Origin: Meandrina meandrites
Lineage: Eukaryota; Cnidaria; Anthozoa; Scleractinia; Meandrinidae
Reading direction: 5' to 3'
NCBI GenBank assembly: GCA_963693305.1
Contig: OY855912.1
Span: 7,971,001-8,035,000 of the forward strand
Length of the DNA stretch: 64,000 nt
The notes below the pieces were generated by a model. It was not told the DNA's origin. It worked only from the letters and a program-made list of their open reading frames with translations, and ran no database searches. A program made the translations under genes and the position numbers. This document shows positions 12,301 through 22,822 of this stretch, one piece after another (the first letter of the stretch is position 1; every line of letters starts with the position of its first letter).

Positions 12301-13064
12301 AGGATATCAAACTCGAACGTGAGAAAACAAGTTGCTGTTATACGTACTGGAGGTATCAAAAATGTTAATGCTTCCCATCGCTTCGTGGATTCATGCACTG
12401 CTCCTCGGAAAGAAAAATACATAGAGCCTCTCGGCCTTTTTCCAACCGCACGATTAAATACCCGGTACATATATTTAGATTGTGCTGGCACTTTCCCAAA
12501 CGTCTCCGGCAAAATAGCAGAGGGGTGGGGGCACTCTTTTAAATTTTGTGTGGGGCTCTGCCACTGTATAGTACATTGTTACAGAATCGAAGGAAAACGA
12601 TCACACGATAGCCTGCGAACGCAACCTCATCCCCAGGGCGAATTTCCCTTCAAATCGGAAGGGCCACCCGATCCAATTTGAGAAAAGCGCCCTGGCCTGA
12701 GGACGAGGTTCCCCCGTGGGGCATCGCTCTCCGATTTCTTCTAATGCCCCACTGGACCCCACTGGAGAGCAGGCTTTGACCACTGCAGGCTTTGACCACC
12801 TTCTACGCCGCCTTCCCAGGCTCCCAGCGAAGCTTGTCAAAACCGGACGTAATATTTTTCATCTTGAAGATTCTTTCAATAGTCCTAAAACAAAAGCCTG
12901 TGTGTAACATGTCCTTCATGATAAAGCAGAGTATTTCAGAGAAGCGCTGCATTATGGAAAATGAATACCGTGTAACCGGATGGATATGGCAATGGAGATT
13001 AGACGCAGCCAGTTGTGTAGCACCTTCGCAGCACGAGCGAGTGGATTTGGAAATACATATGTAC
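9304..13064. other. Intergenic stretch without recognised genes
   Basis: Several short open frames occur (9445-9678, 10911-11201, 11640-11858, 12319-12681), but none resembles a known domain and none has convincing splice partners. There are C/G homopolymer blocks at 11460-11480 and 11512-11527. No tRNA or complete transposon is seen. Confidence 0.5.
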
Positions 13065-13071
13065 ATTGGGC
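13065..13071. repeat. 7-bp target site duplication, left copy
   Basis: ATTGGGC directly before the left terminus. The identical heptamer follows the right terminus at 17125-17131. Confidence 0.75.
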
Positions 13072-13389
13072 CACAGGCATCCCAAGCTCATGTTTGAAGA
13101 AAGGGAATAATTAATTATCTATTCATTCATTCATTCGTATAAGCGTCACGGTGAGCCGGAACGTGACCTTTCAGCTGACACGGTTTTAGGTTACACGAGA
13201 ACCGTTGAGAATATGAGCGCCCTACAAGACGTTGTATGGGGAATAAAATAACGTTGATTTAGAACGCTAAATTCTTCAAAATTACTATATTTTTACGCTA
13301 GGTGAATTGAATAAACTCTCCTCTTGTGTGTCCGTTGCGTTTTATGGTTATTTTCGCCGTTTAAGGCTTTCATGCCACCGCTGTTATTC
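13072..13389 (+). repeat. Left terminal inverted repeat of the foldback element
   Basis: Runs from CACAGGCATCCC to CACCGCTGTTATTC. It matches 16801-17124 in reverse complement, including the short (ATTC)n tract. Confidence 0.85.
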
Positions 13390-13737
13390 GGTAGAGAGGT
13401 AGAGTCGCAGCTTCAACAAGGTCTCCTCTGATTGGTTGTTTGATCAGCCAGGTGGCGAAGGTGGCAGCCAATGAAATTCTTGATATTGCACACGTGTTAA
13501 TATTGCAATCACGTGCTCAAATATATGTTCGCTTGTCTGAGCTTGTCGGCCCGCTTGCCTTGTTTTCTTTGGCTGTAGGTGAAATTTGTCGGAGGCTATA
13601 CTTGTTTTGTTAGAACGATAGTAGGTGAAATTTGTTGCCTTGTTAGCTGTTTGAAGTATTGTTGATCCGGTTGAAGTTGGTGAAGTCCACACAGCAGATG
13701 TGAAGTTCTTTTCCACGTGCTGATATTGCATAACTCG

Positions 13738-13943
13738 GTGGTCAGGGTGGTCAGGGTGGCGAGGGTGGTCAGGGTGGTCAGGGTGGCTAGATAGGCAAGG
13801 GTGGTACGGGTGGCGAGGGTGGTAAGGGTGGTCAGGGTGGCTAGATAGGCAAGGGTGGTACGGGTGGCGAGGGTGGTAAGGGTGGTCAGGGTGGCTAGAT
13901 AGGCAAGGGTGGTAAGGGTGGCGAGGGTGGTAAGGGTGGTCAG
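13738..13943 (+). repeat. Minisatellite, GGTGGTCAGGGT-type 12-mer array
   Basis: Tandem 12-base units (GGTGGTCAGGGT, GGTGGCGAGGGT, GGTGGTAAGGGT), arranged in a higher-order unit of about 60 bases that includes GGCTAGATAGGCAAGGGT, repeated roughly three times. Confidence 0.9.
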
Positions 13944-14039
13944 GTTAAAATAGGGTTTCCATAAAATCCGTGAATTAAATAACTAATACAATTTAAACAT
14001 AACAATTTACAAGGCGATCTATAACCGATTACTTTACAA

Positions 14040-15420
14040 GTGCCGGTAGTAAGCCTCTTTTAAACTTTTTTCAAAGACCTTTCTTCTTTGAGGTAGCGAG
14101 TGAGAGCATTCCAGACCTTGACTCCACTGAAAGCAAAACTACTCTAACTTATAGTAACTTGTTCTTGGGCAGTTCTACATGTAGGTCGTAATTAGAAGAT
14201 CTCAGACTGTGATTGTTAAGGCGCTATTAAGGCGTTATTGTTAAGGTGTGAACATTTCGGTAAGGTACGGAGGTGCCAGGACGTTAACGATTTTAAACAT
14301 CATAATGGCCTTGTGAAATTGTCTCAAGGAATTAAACTGAGTCCATGCAGCCTAATTCATAAAAAACTTCTCCAGAAGGCTTACAATACGCAGCACCAGT
14401 AACAATACGAGCCGCCCTATTTTGAAGCCTTTAGAGACGATTGCTTAAGTTGTCACCTATTGAGTCTCAGACAAGACAACAACAACTGAAATAAGGCTGA
14501 ATAACTGACCTATATAAAGTATCGATGTTCTAAGTTTGAGGACACTTTTTGCTTAACACTTTGCAAGTGACCTTCCCATGTCAGGTAATACTTGCCTGAC
14601 ATCCGTATTAGCCAAGGAAAGTTCTATGTTACCGTCAAGAGCGGCAATTCTTTGTCTTTAACAAATTAAGAGTAAGTTTGTTGACATTGTCAGGCAGGAA
14701 TTTCATTAAGATTATTACTCATTTTATTTTGCAAAACAGGCAGACTAGTGGAAGTTAAATTTGTGTCGTTGGCAAACAATCTCGCTGTTCCGTACTCTTA
14801 GCATTTTGACATAAAGCTATTTCAATTAACATTGTCGGATTGAAGCTTAAAGCTAAAAGACAAGACCGGAAGGAAGTATGGGCGAAGGTAGCGTGTTCCA
14901 CGCGTGCTGAATACTAATGAGATATAGCGATATAGCAAACGAGTCGTTTTGCGTTTCCTTTCTCTTCAAACATGTGAAGAAAAGATCCTTTTTCGCCGCA
15001 TTTACATTTAAAAGAATAATCCGAACCACATAACAACAAAAGAAAGATACAAGAAAGGTATCACTGCAAGAAAAACAAATACTCCACGTGCAAAAATACA
15101 AACTTGTAGATTTCCTCAACGCTTATATGTAAATTCCAGTAAATACCCATGCCACCATTTGGTCTTGACTCGAAGGCTTTAAGCTTTAATCCGACAATGT
15201 TAATTGAAATAGCTGTATCATTAACGTAAATCAAAAACAACAGAGGTCCTAAAATGGACCCTTGAGGTACCCCACAGAAGATTGTCTTAGTAGAAGAGAC
15301 GACGCCGTTAACACAACACGCTTGCTGTCTGTCTGCAAGAAAAGACGGAAACCAGTATAGAGTAATACCTTTAATGATGGAATTCATGAACATCTCACTG
15401 CAATCGAAGGTTTTTGTTGA
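14040..15420 (-). pseudogene. Decayed non-LTR retrotransposon, reverse transcriptase 3' half
   Basis: On the minus strand, 15061-15393 encodes the RT core with the signature [19 protein letters not shown], preceded by a FLADRQQ-type segment. Further along, toward 14040, broken frames still show the C-terminal thumb and tail pattern typical of jockey/CR1-like RTs: LQNRAARIVTGA near 14440, then a LRSSNYDLHVELPK-like segment near 14200. The catalytic YADD block is missing. The region between is disturbed by an inverted 40-bp duplication (14812-14854 against 15173-15215). No endonuclease domain is visible. It is an old fragment carried inside the foldback element. Confidence 0.75.
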
Positions 15421-15598
15421 AGTTTAATCCAGGCCGTCGACGATGCTGCAAAGAGCTTTTGGGGGAATAGAAATTTTGTGCTGTGTGACGTTTTCCTGTT
15501 CTAGAAAAGCGACCATAAACCGCTTACAGGATCTGCTAACGAAGGCTTCCATAAAAGTGTCAATTCACTGAAATGTACGGCACCTTTTTGAAATGTTC

Positions 15599-15670
15599 CC
15601 GCAGATAAGCCGCACCCCCGATTTTGAGCGACGATTTTTGGGAAAAAGGTGCGGCTTATCTGCGGGTGTT
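15599..15670. repeat. Short palindrome
   Basis: CCCGCAGATAAGCCGCACC at the left pairs with GGTGCGGCTTATCTGCGGG at the right, separated by about 30 bases. It looks like a small hairpin MITE remnant. Confidence 0.7.
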
Positions 15671-16192
15671 TACGGTATTTCATTTCTGTCAGTGTGCCGT
15701 CTCAGACTATATAAGGTGTTTAAATGAAAGTGTTTCATTTTTTTAGAAGATTAGATGCGTCCCTAAATAGTTATAGTCTTGAAAATTACGATTGCGTACT
15801 TTGATAAGGCTGTCCTAAAGATGTTCGGCAACTGTTGGGAAACTTTTCATATTTCGATCAACTTGAGAGCTGCCTTTTCACGCCTACTTTTTACAATATC
15901 TAGGCAGAAGATTTTCGAAGATTTTTTGAGTACTGTTCGGAGGTCGTAGAAATGTTTCCGAGCATTTTCCAAAATTCTTTAAAGATTTATAAAACCTGCA
16001 GACTATTCAACATTGAAAACTTGTCAGAAACCTTGACGTGCTCGGTATATCCACGATTGTTTTTGGGTAATCATTTCAGTTCACATGGATAAATCATCAG
16101 CTTCTAAAATAAATACTTAATTCTAAGACGATAAGCTATAATTAATATTTGCCGCATTCCAGTGCCTTTGAGTCCTTTAAATTGCCCAACTA

Positions 16193-16346
16193 TGCCACCC
16201 TCGCCACCCTGACCACCCTCGCCACCCTGACCACCCTCGCCACCCTGACCACCCTCGCCACCCTTACCACCCTCGCCACCCTGACCACCCTTACCACCCT
16301 CGCCACCCTGATCACCCTCGCCACCCTTGCCACCCTAGCCGCCTTA
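16193..16346 (-). repeat. Minisatellite, inverted partner of 13738-13943
   Basis: Tandem ACCCTCGCCACCCTGACC units, the reverse complement of the left array. The array is followed by a C-run at about 16429-16449. Confidence 0.9.
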
Positions 16347-16800
16347 ACACCCCTCATAGCCTTAATCCACTGCCAACGGCCTTTACCCAGTTATTGCCTT
16401 TAAACCCCGTCATGTCACCGCCTTTCCTCCCCCCCCCCCCCCCCCCCCCGCCCTTCAACAGGAGGTCATTACACTCACACTCCTTCCTAGGGTATCTCCC
16501 TCTCTCCCCGCCAGATAGACCCTTAAGAATAAGGTTACGTTACACTTGGTGCTTTTCATTTTACAATAAAGAGAATACGCACATATTGAAGAGCAAAACA
16601 TAAGTAATTGGCAGCTAGAAAATTTGTCGAAAAAGAGAACGAGCCAATGAGAATCAAGCTTGTTGAAGCTGCGACATGACCTGAGTGTTATTCCTTTCAT
16701 AAGACGGAGTCAAGGCTGCACACTCGGGTTTCGACCGTTTTCAACTCTGAGGCGGTTTGCGTCCAGAAAATCCATCAGATCAAAACTTTTTCGCCCACAG

Positions 16801-17124
16801 GAATAACAGCGGTGGCATAAAAGCCTTAAACGGCGAAAATAACCATAAAACGCAACGGACACACAAGAGGAGAGTTTATTCAATTCACCTAGCGTAAAAA
16901 TATAGTAATTTTGAAGAATTTAGCGTTCTAAATCAACGTTATTTTATTCCCCATACAAAGTCTTATAGGGCGCTCATATTCTCAACGGTTCTCGTGTAAC
17001 CTAAAACCGTGTCAGCTGAAAGGTCACGTTCCGGCTCACCGTGACGCTTGCGCTTAAACGAATGAATGAATGAATAGATAATTAATTATTCCCTTTCTTC
17101 AAACATGAGCTTGGGATGCCTGTG
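16801..17124 (-). repeat. Right terminal inverted repeat of the foldback element
   Basis: Starts GAATAACAGCGGTGGCAT and ends GGGATGCCTGTG, the reverse complement of the left terminus. ATTGGGC follows at 17125-17131. Confidence 0.85.
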
Positions 17125-17200
17125 ATTGGGCAAGTTTGGAAATACACAGGGCGGGCGTGTTAAAATGTCGATTGCGTTACACCCCGATTTTGCACAATTT

Positions 17201-17260
17201 TAAATTCAGCGCACATTGGCTCTCTACGCATAAATTCAGCGCACATTGGCTCTCTACGCA
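17201..17260 (+). repeat. Perfect 30-bp tandem duplication
   Basis: Two identical copies of a 30-base unit (TAAATTCAGCGCACATTGGC followed by TCTCTACGCA) lie head to tail in the 222 bases between the two large elements. Confidence 0.9.
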
Positions 17261-17394
17261 GAGCTTGAATTGTAAAGATGCCGTTTTCAATCGTTTGATG
17301 AGGTGGTGGTACCAAAAATAACCTATTAAATTTGTATTTTGCGAAAGAAGGAGTAACTGCAGAATACCCCGCCACGTCGAAGCAATGCCTCCGA

Positions 17395-17965
17395 AATGGC
17401 GGCTACGCAGCTACGCGGCTAAATGTCTGTTTGGCTAAGGTAAATGCGCGGCTACGCGGCTACGCAGCTACGTGGCTAAGTGGCTACGCAGCTACGTGGC
17501 TAAGTGGCTACGCAGCTACGCGGCTACGCAGCTACGTGGCTACGTGGCTACGCAGCTACGCAGCTATTTGGCTAAGTGGCTACGTGGCTAAGTGTCTACG
17601 CAGCTACGTGGCTACGCGGCTAAGTGGCTACGCAGCTACGTGGCTACGCGGCTACGCAGCTACGTGGCTACGTGCCTACGCGGCTACGTGGCTACGTGGC
17701 TACGCGGCTAAGTGGCTACGCAGCTACGTGGCTACGCGGCTACGCAGCTACGTGGCTACGTGGCTAAGCGGCTACGCAGCTATGCAGCTATTTGGCTAAG
17801 TGGCTACGCAGCTTCGCAGCTATGTGGCTACACGGCTACGTGGCTACGCAGCTACACGGCTACTCGTCTAAGTGGCTACATGGGTGCGGGGTTACGTGGA
17901 TATTTGATTGCGCGGCTGAGGGGATATGCGGATACGGGGCTACGCGATTCTACGTGGAGCTACGT
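17395..17965 (+). repeat. Subterminal minisatellite, 8-bp unit RGCTACGY
   Basis: Dozens of 8-base units (GGCTACGT, AGCTACGC, GGCTAAGT) run in tandem. Because 24 bases equals eight codons, they create long but meaningless open frames (17332-17799 and 17712-17990). The same unit, inverted, lies at 22823-22925 near the right end. Confidence 0.92.
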
Positions 17966-18233
17966 GTCAGTTGGATATTGCATGAGTTGATATTGCATGA
18001 AATTGCTGTGTTTTTTTCGGCGACATTGTTCGGGCAAACAGAGAATTGAATACTTTGCGGTAATGTTTTGTTATGATTTATTTACAAATGCACTGATATT
18101 GAGTATTACAGCACTTAAGCAATTAAATGGTACTTAGTAATGAATAATAACTGTCTTTGTAATATATGTTTACAAACATTGGGAACGATCTATTTTTACA
18201 AGTAAATCATTGGTTATCCTTAGGTTAAACTTA

Positions 18234-18239
18234 TTTATT
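18234..18239 (-). terminator. Poly(A) signal for the minus-strand transposon gene
   Basis: TTTATT on the plus strand (AATAAA on the minus), about 60 bases past the stop at 18298. Confidence 0.5.
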
Positions 18240-18297
18240 AATGTTCATGAAATGATGTAAATTGTAATGTTCTGTGAAATGTCAATAAATTTTTGAA

Positions 18298-19846
18298 CTA
18301 AACATCCGGAAACATGTCTTCAGGAATGAATTCCGCATCAATCAATGCTCGCTTGATGGCTGGAGTGACGCACTTATTTGCTGTTAAATTGTATTTTGCT
18401 CTGTAATCAGTCTGACTACACAAATCTGTCGGCCAGTTTACCTTGTCTGGTTCTTCTTTGATGAAGACAGTAATGGGGTTTGAGACGTATCGTACTTGGA
18501 CGGTGCGCACCTTTCCCAGGCCGGATTCTTGTAAGGAGTTGATGACATTCATAAATTCGGAATTGGCGATTCCACGAAGAGCGCGTGGGCCGGATTGGCG
18601 CTTTAATTGAACAGAGGGAAGTTGTTTGTGTTGCAATGGTTGCATCGAGTTTTTTTCGCTACTGAGCATTCGAAACCAACTGTTGCTTAAGTTAAATGTC
18701 GTAAGCAATCAGGGGAATTAAGATAGAAGCAATAAAAATTGTTACCTCAACGAAGATTTCTTTTTGTGACTCCGCCCAAGTAACGTAGTCGATGGCGTTT
18801 AGGAGAGTGGACTTCGCAATTGCTTCTGGTGGCGGTGTTGGTTCGCTGTGTGCAAGCAGGTGTGAAGTGACATGGTTGAAGATGTGGAGGGCGGCTGCAA
18901 CACGCAAAATCACATCGATCTTTTTTGTCTTGGGTGGAGTCCTGCCCTCCATGATGGCTTCATTGACTTCGGTAATGAATTCTTCATTAAGTCCGTTTAA
19001 AGTGACGGCCGCTTCTTGGCTGAGTGTGTAAGTCGAGCGTGAGGTGTGGAGGCGCGCAATCTCGATGATAATGTCATCGCAGTTTGTAAGGCCGTTTTCT
19101 TTCAATGCTTCTAGGGCTTGGCTGGTTTGCGTTGGCGTCGGTCGCAAGCATTTTGGAAAGGTAATTAGAAATCGGTCCAAAAGACCGTGTCCTTGATCTA
19201 ACAGTGCGACGAGACGGGCGGCAAAAGGAATCTGCGTTGCCCCTAGGATACAGAAAGGCGTGTTTGCCGCTATTTCCCGCGTTCTTTCTGTGGCATATCT
19301 GAACGAAGCCTCCTCGCCGGAAAATAATTGGCATAGTGCTTGGACATCGCCAGTGGCGTTTTCCTCGTCTGATTTTAGTAACTTGAATAGGACGTCGTAG
19401 ATTTCGCCTGACAGAAGGAACGCCTTGTTGTTGTCTGCGACGGTCTTGATAAGTCCCGAGGAGGTACATTTCTGTATGACCGGGCTTGTGGAATCTGTTT
19501 CCTCCGTTACTGAACTCAAAGGGGAAATAGCACAATCTTTAATTGCTTGGGATTTACCAGTTGTTGGTGGCCCGACGAAGATAGAGTAGATGTTAAGAGG
19601 CATTTCTTGTGTTGCTGTGGTGAGTGTAGATGTGGAGCCAGCTATGAAGGCAGTGGTGGTAATCAGGCTGGTAGAAACATAGCCAGGATTCGTGCTGATT
19701 GAGTGCGACTTGTTGAGAATGAAGTTCCAGACTGCGGCCGGGAAAAGCTGTTCGAAGGGATCCGGTAGCGCGATTAACCGTTTTTGAAGAAGGGCCCAAG
19801 TGCTGTTGGGTTGTTTTCTGAGCTTGGTTAGTCGTGCAGTAGACAT
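18298..19846 (-). CDS. DUF3987-like P-loop NTPase (helicase/primase-associated type), transposon-encoded
   Basis: The main ORF, 19846 down to 18692 (384 aa), begins with an ATG. It has a proline-containing N-terminal segment (LPDPFEQLFP, ~28-36) leading to a Walker A motif FVGPPTTGKS at ~90-99. An acidic strand FLLSGEIYDVL at ~143-153 sits in the Walker B position, followed by LCQLFSGEEA, a sensor-like FCILGATQ and GLLDRFLITFP (~221-231). This order is that of DUF3987 proteins, found in phage and plasmid replication modules. A second frame, 18708 down to 18298, continues with a basic C-terminal region. The two frames abut at a possible 60-base intron (GTAACA...TTAAG, 18745-18686), but the phases do not match. 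There is therefore either a one-base frameshift or an unrecognised splice site. Role in transposition is inference. Confidence 0.72.
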
Positions 19847-20020
19847 ACTCGATCGATGAGGCTATCACGAATGATGCGGTGGCCGTTATGCATAAGTTAG
19901 ATTGACCTGAAGGAAACCCCGGTGGGATTGTAATGTTGTTGTGTCTGGAATAATTTGATGGGCGGTAAGTTTGCACAGTTGATTTAAGTCTTACGCGTGC
20001 CGACAACAAAGGGTGTGAAG

Positions 20021-20213
20021 TTAACGTTAAATGGGATAAGTTAAGTGTTGAGTTTTAGCTACTTTTGTTTGACTTATTTGATTGTTGTAGTGATTTGAAT
20101 TGTAAAGGTGCCGCTTGGGTGGTTTTAACGTTAAATGGAATAATTTAAGTGTTGAGTTTCAGCTACTTTTGTATAGGTTATTTGTGTATTGTAAGGGTGC
20201 CGCTTTGGTGGTT
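20021..20213 (+). repeat. Tandem duplication in the divergent promoter region
   Basis: Two diverged copies, about 104 bases apart, share TTAACGTTAAATGG, TAAGTGTTGAGTTT and GTGCCGCTT. They lie between the two divergent transposon genes and may include promoter or transposase-binding sequence. Confidence 0.7.
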
Positions 20214-20639
20214 GATGACGATTTTTTTATGAGTAAAAGTAGTTTTAACAACTTCAAATGCAGTTTTACAGGCAAAGAAAATATATTTTTATGTATTATT
20301 TGCTGAGAATAGTTATGTGAGAGTAGGTTAAGTACTGCTTCGAATATGGAAGACGCGATATAGCGAAGTCATTAAGCATGACATGAGTTTGTTTGTTAAA
20401 TTGGTTTCATGAACGCTATGTTTGAACAATCACTAAAGTGTCAGAAGCGAGTTGATCGGGAATTAACAAAGGGTGTGAAAATTGTGAAAACTAAAACGGA
20501 AAGAAAGATTCAAGAGAATTAGCATTTTCTTAATTTCTTTTGTTTCACTTTTTTATTGGCGGTTGATGAGGCCGAATGCACGCATGGTGAAGTTAACAAA
20601 ATCAGTTCTGTAGTCTCGAGTCGCTTGTGCTGTTTGAAC

Positions 20640-22258
20640 ATGTATACCGTTAAACGACGAAAGACAACTGGAGTGCAAAGTGGGTGCTCAACAGCTGATT
20701 TGAAAGACCACAGCACGCAGTGCGGCGATACCAAAGGAAGTTATGGAAGAGATGGGAAGAAGGACAACTTCACTAGCTATGAAAGTCTTCTGAGAAATTA
20801 CCTGTGGGACAGGGACTTCACCCTGTCATGGCTGAAAGACGAGGGACTGATAGCGTCGAGTCGTATATGCCCCACTTGCGGATCGGAAATGACTTTGGTT
20901 GAACGTGGGGACAGGTCAGATGGCTACGTCTGGGAGTGTAGAAAACAAATCAATGGTAAACGGCATAGATGTGAGAGGAGTATTAGAGAGGGAAGTTGGT
21001 TTGAGAAAGCGAACTTAACAATTGAAGAAGTATTGAAATTCACGTACTGGTGGTGTCAGGACCTGAGGCAGTGGCAGATAAAACAGCAGCTTGGGCTTGG
21101 TTCTCACACAGCCGTTGACTGGGACATGTTTTGCCGCGAAGTGTGTGAGGTGGCGTTGTTCGATGGAAGGGTAAAAATTGGCGGCCCAGGAAAGTTGGTT
21201 CAGATAGACGAAAGTAAAATTGGAAAGAGGAAATATCATCGTGGTCATGTCGTCGAGGGTCAGTGGGTTTTCGGCGGCATCGAAGAGGATTCACGCAAAT
21301 GCTTTATCGCCACAGTAGAAGACCGATCGGAACAAACTTTGCTGAACCTCATAAAAGAATGGATCGAGCCGGGCACAACAATTGTTTCGGATTGCTGGAA
21401 GGGATACGTGAACCTTTCCAAACATGGTTATATCCATAAAACTGTGAACCATTCCGTTGAGTTCGTTAACGACGAGGGTTTTCACACCAATTGGTGGTTT
21501 TCACTGTCACGCAATAAAAAAATAAAATCGAAACCATTCAGCGACAGAAGCTATGAATTTCAGATATAATAGAAGATAAATAGATAAACGATTTGTCCAA
21601 ATCTCAGGTCTGTGCGGTGCACCGTTTGCGAGTTATTTGCCGAAACTTTCCACGCAAATTTATAAAGCTCAGTATGGAGACGCCATATTTGTGTCCTTCC
21701 GAGGGGCACAAACATGGCCGCCGTGAGTCAGAGAAACCATCTGGAAGTTAATTTTCCTATTAATAGCGACTACTTTTGGCTCATGATCTATTACACTTTC
21801 ACATAAACAGCACTTAGTACATTGGGAATGTTCGATCTGCAAAAATGGAAAGGAAAGGCCTTTTTTGAATCAAAACAACTTTGTCACGGCACTCAGCTTG
21901 ATATCACATACGGCGGAGAACTCGAATATTCAAAATGCTCTGTTTTTAAAACGAAGGGCACAACCAAGCTGGAAATTTGCGAAAAGATATATTTTTAGTT
22001 CATCTTACACCTAGTGATATCAAAAGTTTAGCAGGCCTATTAAATTTTGATTTCAGAATTTTATGACGTAACATGAAAACCAAGAATAAGATAGAAGGTC
22101 ATTGGCGACAGATGAAGGCAAGGCTTCCGACGCACGGTCGTAAAAAGGAACACTACTCTTCCTACTTGGCAGAATTCAAGTGGAGATATATCCACAGTGG
22201 TGAAGATTTGTGGAAGGCGTTTTTGAAGGACATTAAGAAAATTTACAAATTTGAATAA
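20640..22258 (+). CDS. Merlin / IS1595 (ISXO2)-like DDE transposase, interrupted by a MITE
   Basis: A cut-and-paste transposase. The first part, 20640-21491, has an N-terminal zinc ribbon (ICPTCGS, then VWECRKQ and RHRCERSI), a helical segment (TIEEVLKFTYWWCQDL), the first catalytic Asp in VQIDESKIGKRKYHRG and the second in TTIVSDCWKGY. It ends at HTN, exactly where this family continues into the third catalytic residue. That piece, KIEGHWRQMKARLPTHG through the stop, is found at 22088-22258 in another frame. The 593 bases between have TIRs and look like an inserted MITE flanked by AAT. Canonical splicing does not rescue the frame. ATG 20640 is the first in-frame Met; the frame is open from 20556. 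AATAAA follows at 22448. Confidence 0.85.
21492..22084. mobile_element. MITE inserted in the transposase gene, about 593 bp
   Basis: Left end TGGTGGTTTTCACTGTCACG and right end CGTAACATGAAAACCAAG are imperfect inverted repeats sharing GGTTTTCA-TGT-ACG, and both continue into ATAAAAT-rich sequence. AAT lies on both sides (21489-21491 and 22085-22087), as expected of a 3-bp duplication. The interior has no ORF of interest. Confidence 0.7.
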
Positions 22259-22447
22259 TTAGAACACTGAGCTTGCTGTAAATATTTCCAGTTTAAAAAA
22301 CTTTCTACTTATGAACAGTGTTGGAATTGCATGCACGGTATATTATTGGTCACCGTATTTATGACGCCTGTGTATTTGAATGAGAATATATTTTTTGAAA
22401 GCATCTTTGATTAACTGAAATGGACTTACTGAAATGTAATGTTTTGC

Positions 22448-22453
22448 AATAAA
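22448..22453 (+). terminator. Poly(A) signal for the transposase gene
   Basis: AATAAA about 190 bases after the transposase stop codon. Confidence 0.5.
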
Positions 22454-22630
22454 GTTAATTGCTTGAATTCCAAATACCACGTAGTTGTTGTTTGGTTACG
22501 GGGCAAAAAAGGGTCTTTTGAAATCAGCGTGTTTGTCGCCTTGTATTTTAGAAGGAAAGGTAAATTACAATTACGTTATAAATGAAGTAGTTCGTGAGGC
22601 CATGGATCAAACGTAGTATATTGCTGAGTA

Positions 22631-22803
22631 GGACGATTTGTTTAGGGCATGGATTAAAGAACGAGGTATGTTTATGTGAAGTGCGCTTTCTTCGGCTCAT
22701 GGATGAAAGAACGAGGTATATTCATGTGTAGTGGGCTTTCTTCGGCTCATGGATTAAGGAACGAGGTATGTTCATGTGTAGTGCGCTTTCTTCGGCTCAT
22801 GAG
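22631..22803 (+). repeat. 50-bp tandem repeat, about 3.4 units
   Basis: Units starting GTGCGCTTTCTTCGGCTCATGG recur at 22681, 22731 and 22781. A diverged partial copy precedes them. The array lies near the right end of the two-gene transposon. Confidence 0.85.
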
Positions 22804-22822
22804 GGCCCTGGGAACGAGATTG

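Larger units (their letters stand above)
13072..17124. mobile_element. Foldback-type DNA element, 4053 bp
   Basis: Both ends are CACAGGCATCCCAAGCTCATG in inverted orientation, and the similarity extends about 320 bp inward (13072-13389 and 16801-17124) with few differences. A perfect 7-bp duplication, ATTGGGC, flanks the element, which fixes its boundaries. Inside each terminus is a minisatellite made of GGTGGNNAGGGT-type units, again inverted (13738-13943 versus 16193-16346). The core holds a decayed non-LTR retrotransposon fragment and no transposase, so the element is non-autonomous. The superfamily is uncertain. Long TIRs with subterminal repeats recall foldback or MULE elements; 7-8-bp duplications also occur in P and hAT elements. 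Confidence 0.85.

Noticed and set aside
13738..16346. Possible CRISPR-like array from regularly spaced GGTGG units
   Set aside because: Units are contiguous 12-mers without unique spacers, in a eukaryotic foldback element; a minisatellite.
17332..17990. Long open frames (ATWLSGYAATWLRGY-type) across the repeat array
   Set aside because: They are translations of an 8-bp tandem repeat; 24 bases make a stop-free 8-codon unit. No coding signal.
19593..20009. Minus-strand 138-codon frame overlapping the NTPase start
   Set aside because: Different frame from the DUF3987-like protein, no recognisable motif; treated as a shadow.
21492..22087. Ordinary spliceosomal intron in the transposase
   Set aside because: No GT-AG pair restores the frame; available acceptors either break phase or meet a stop, whereas TIRs and AAT flanks indicate an insertion.
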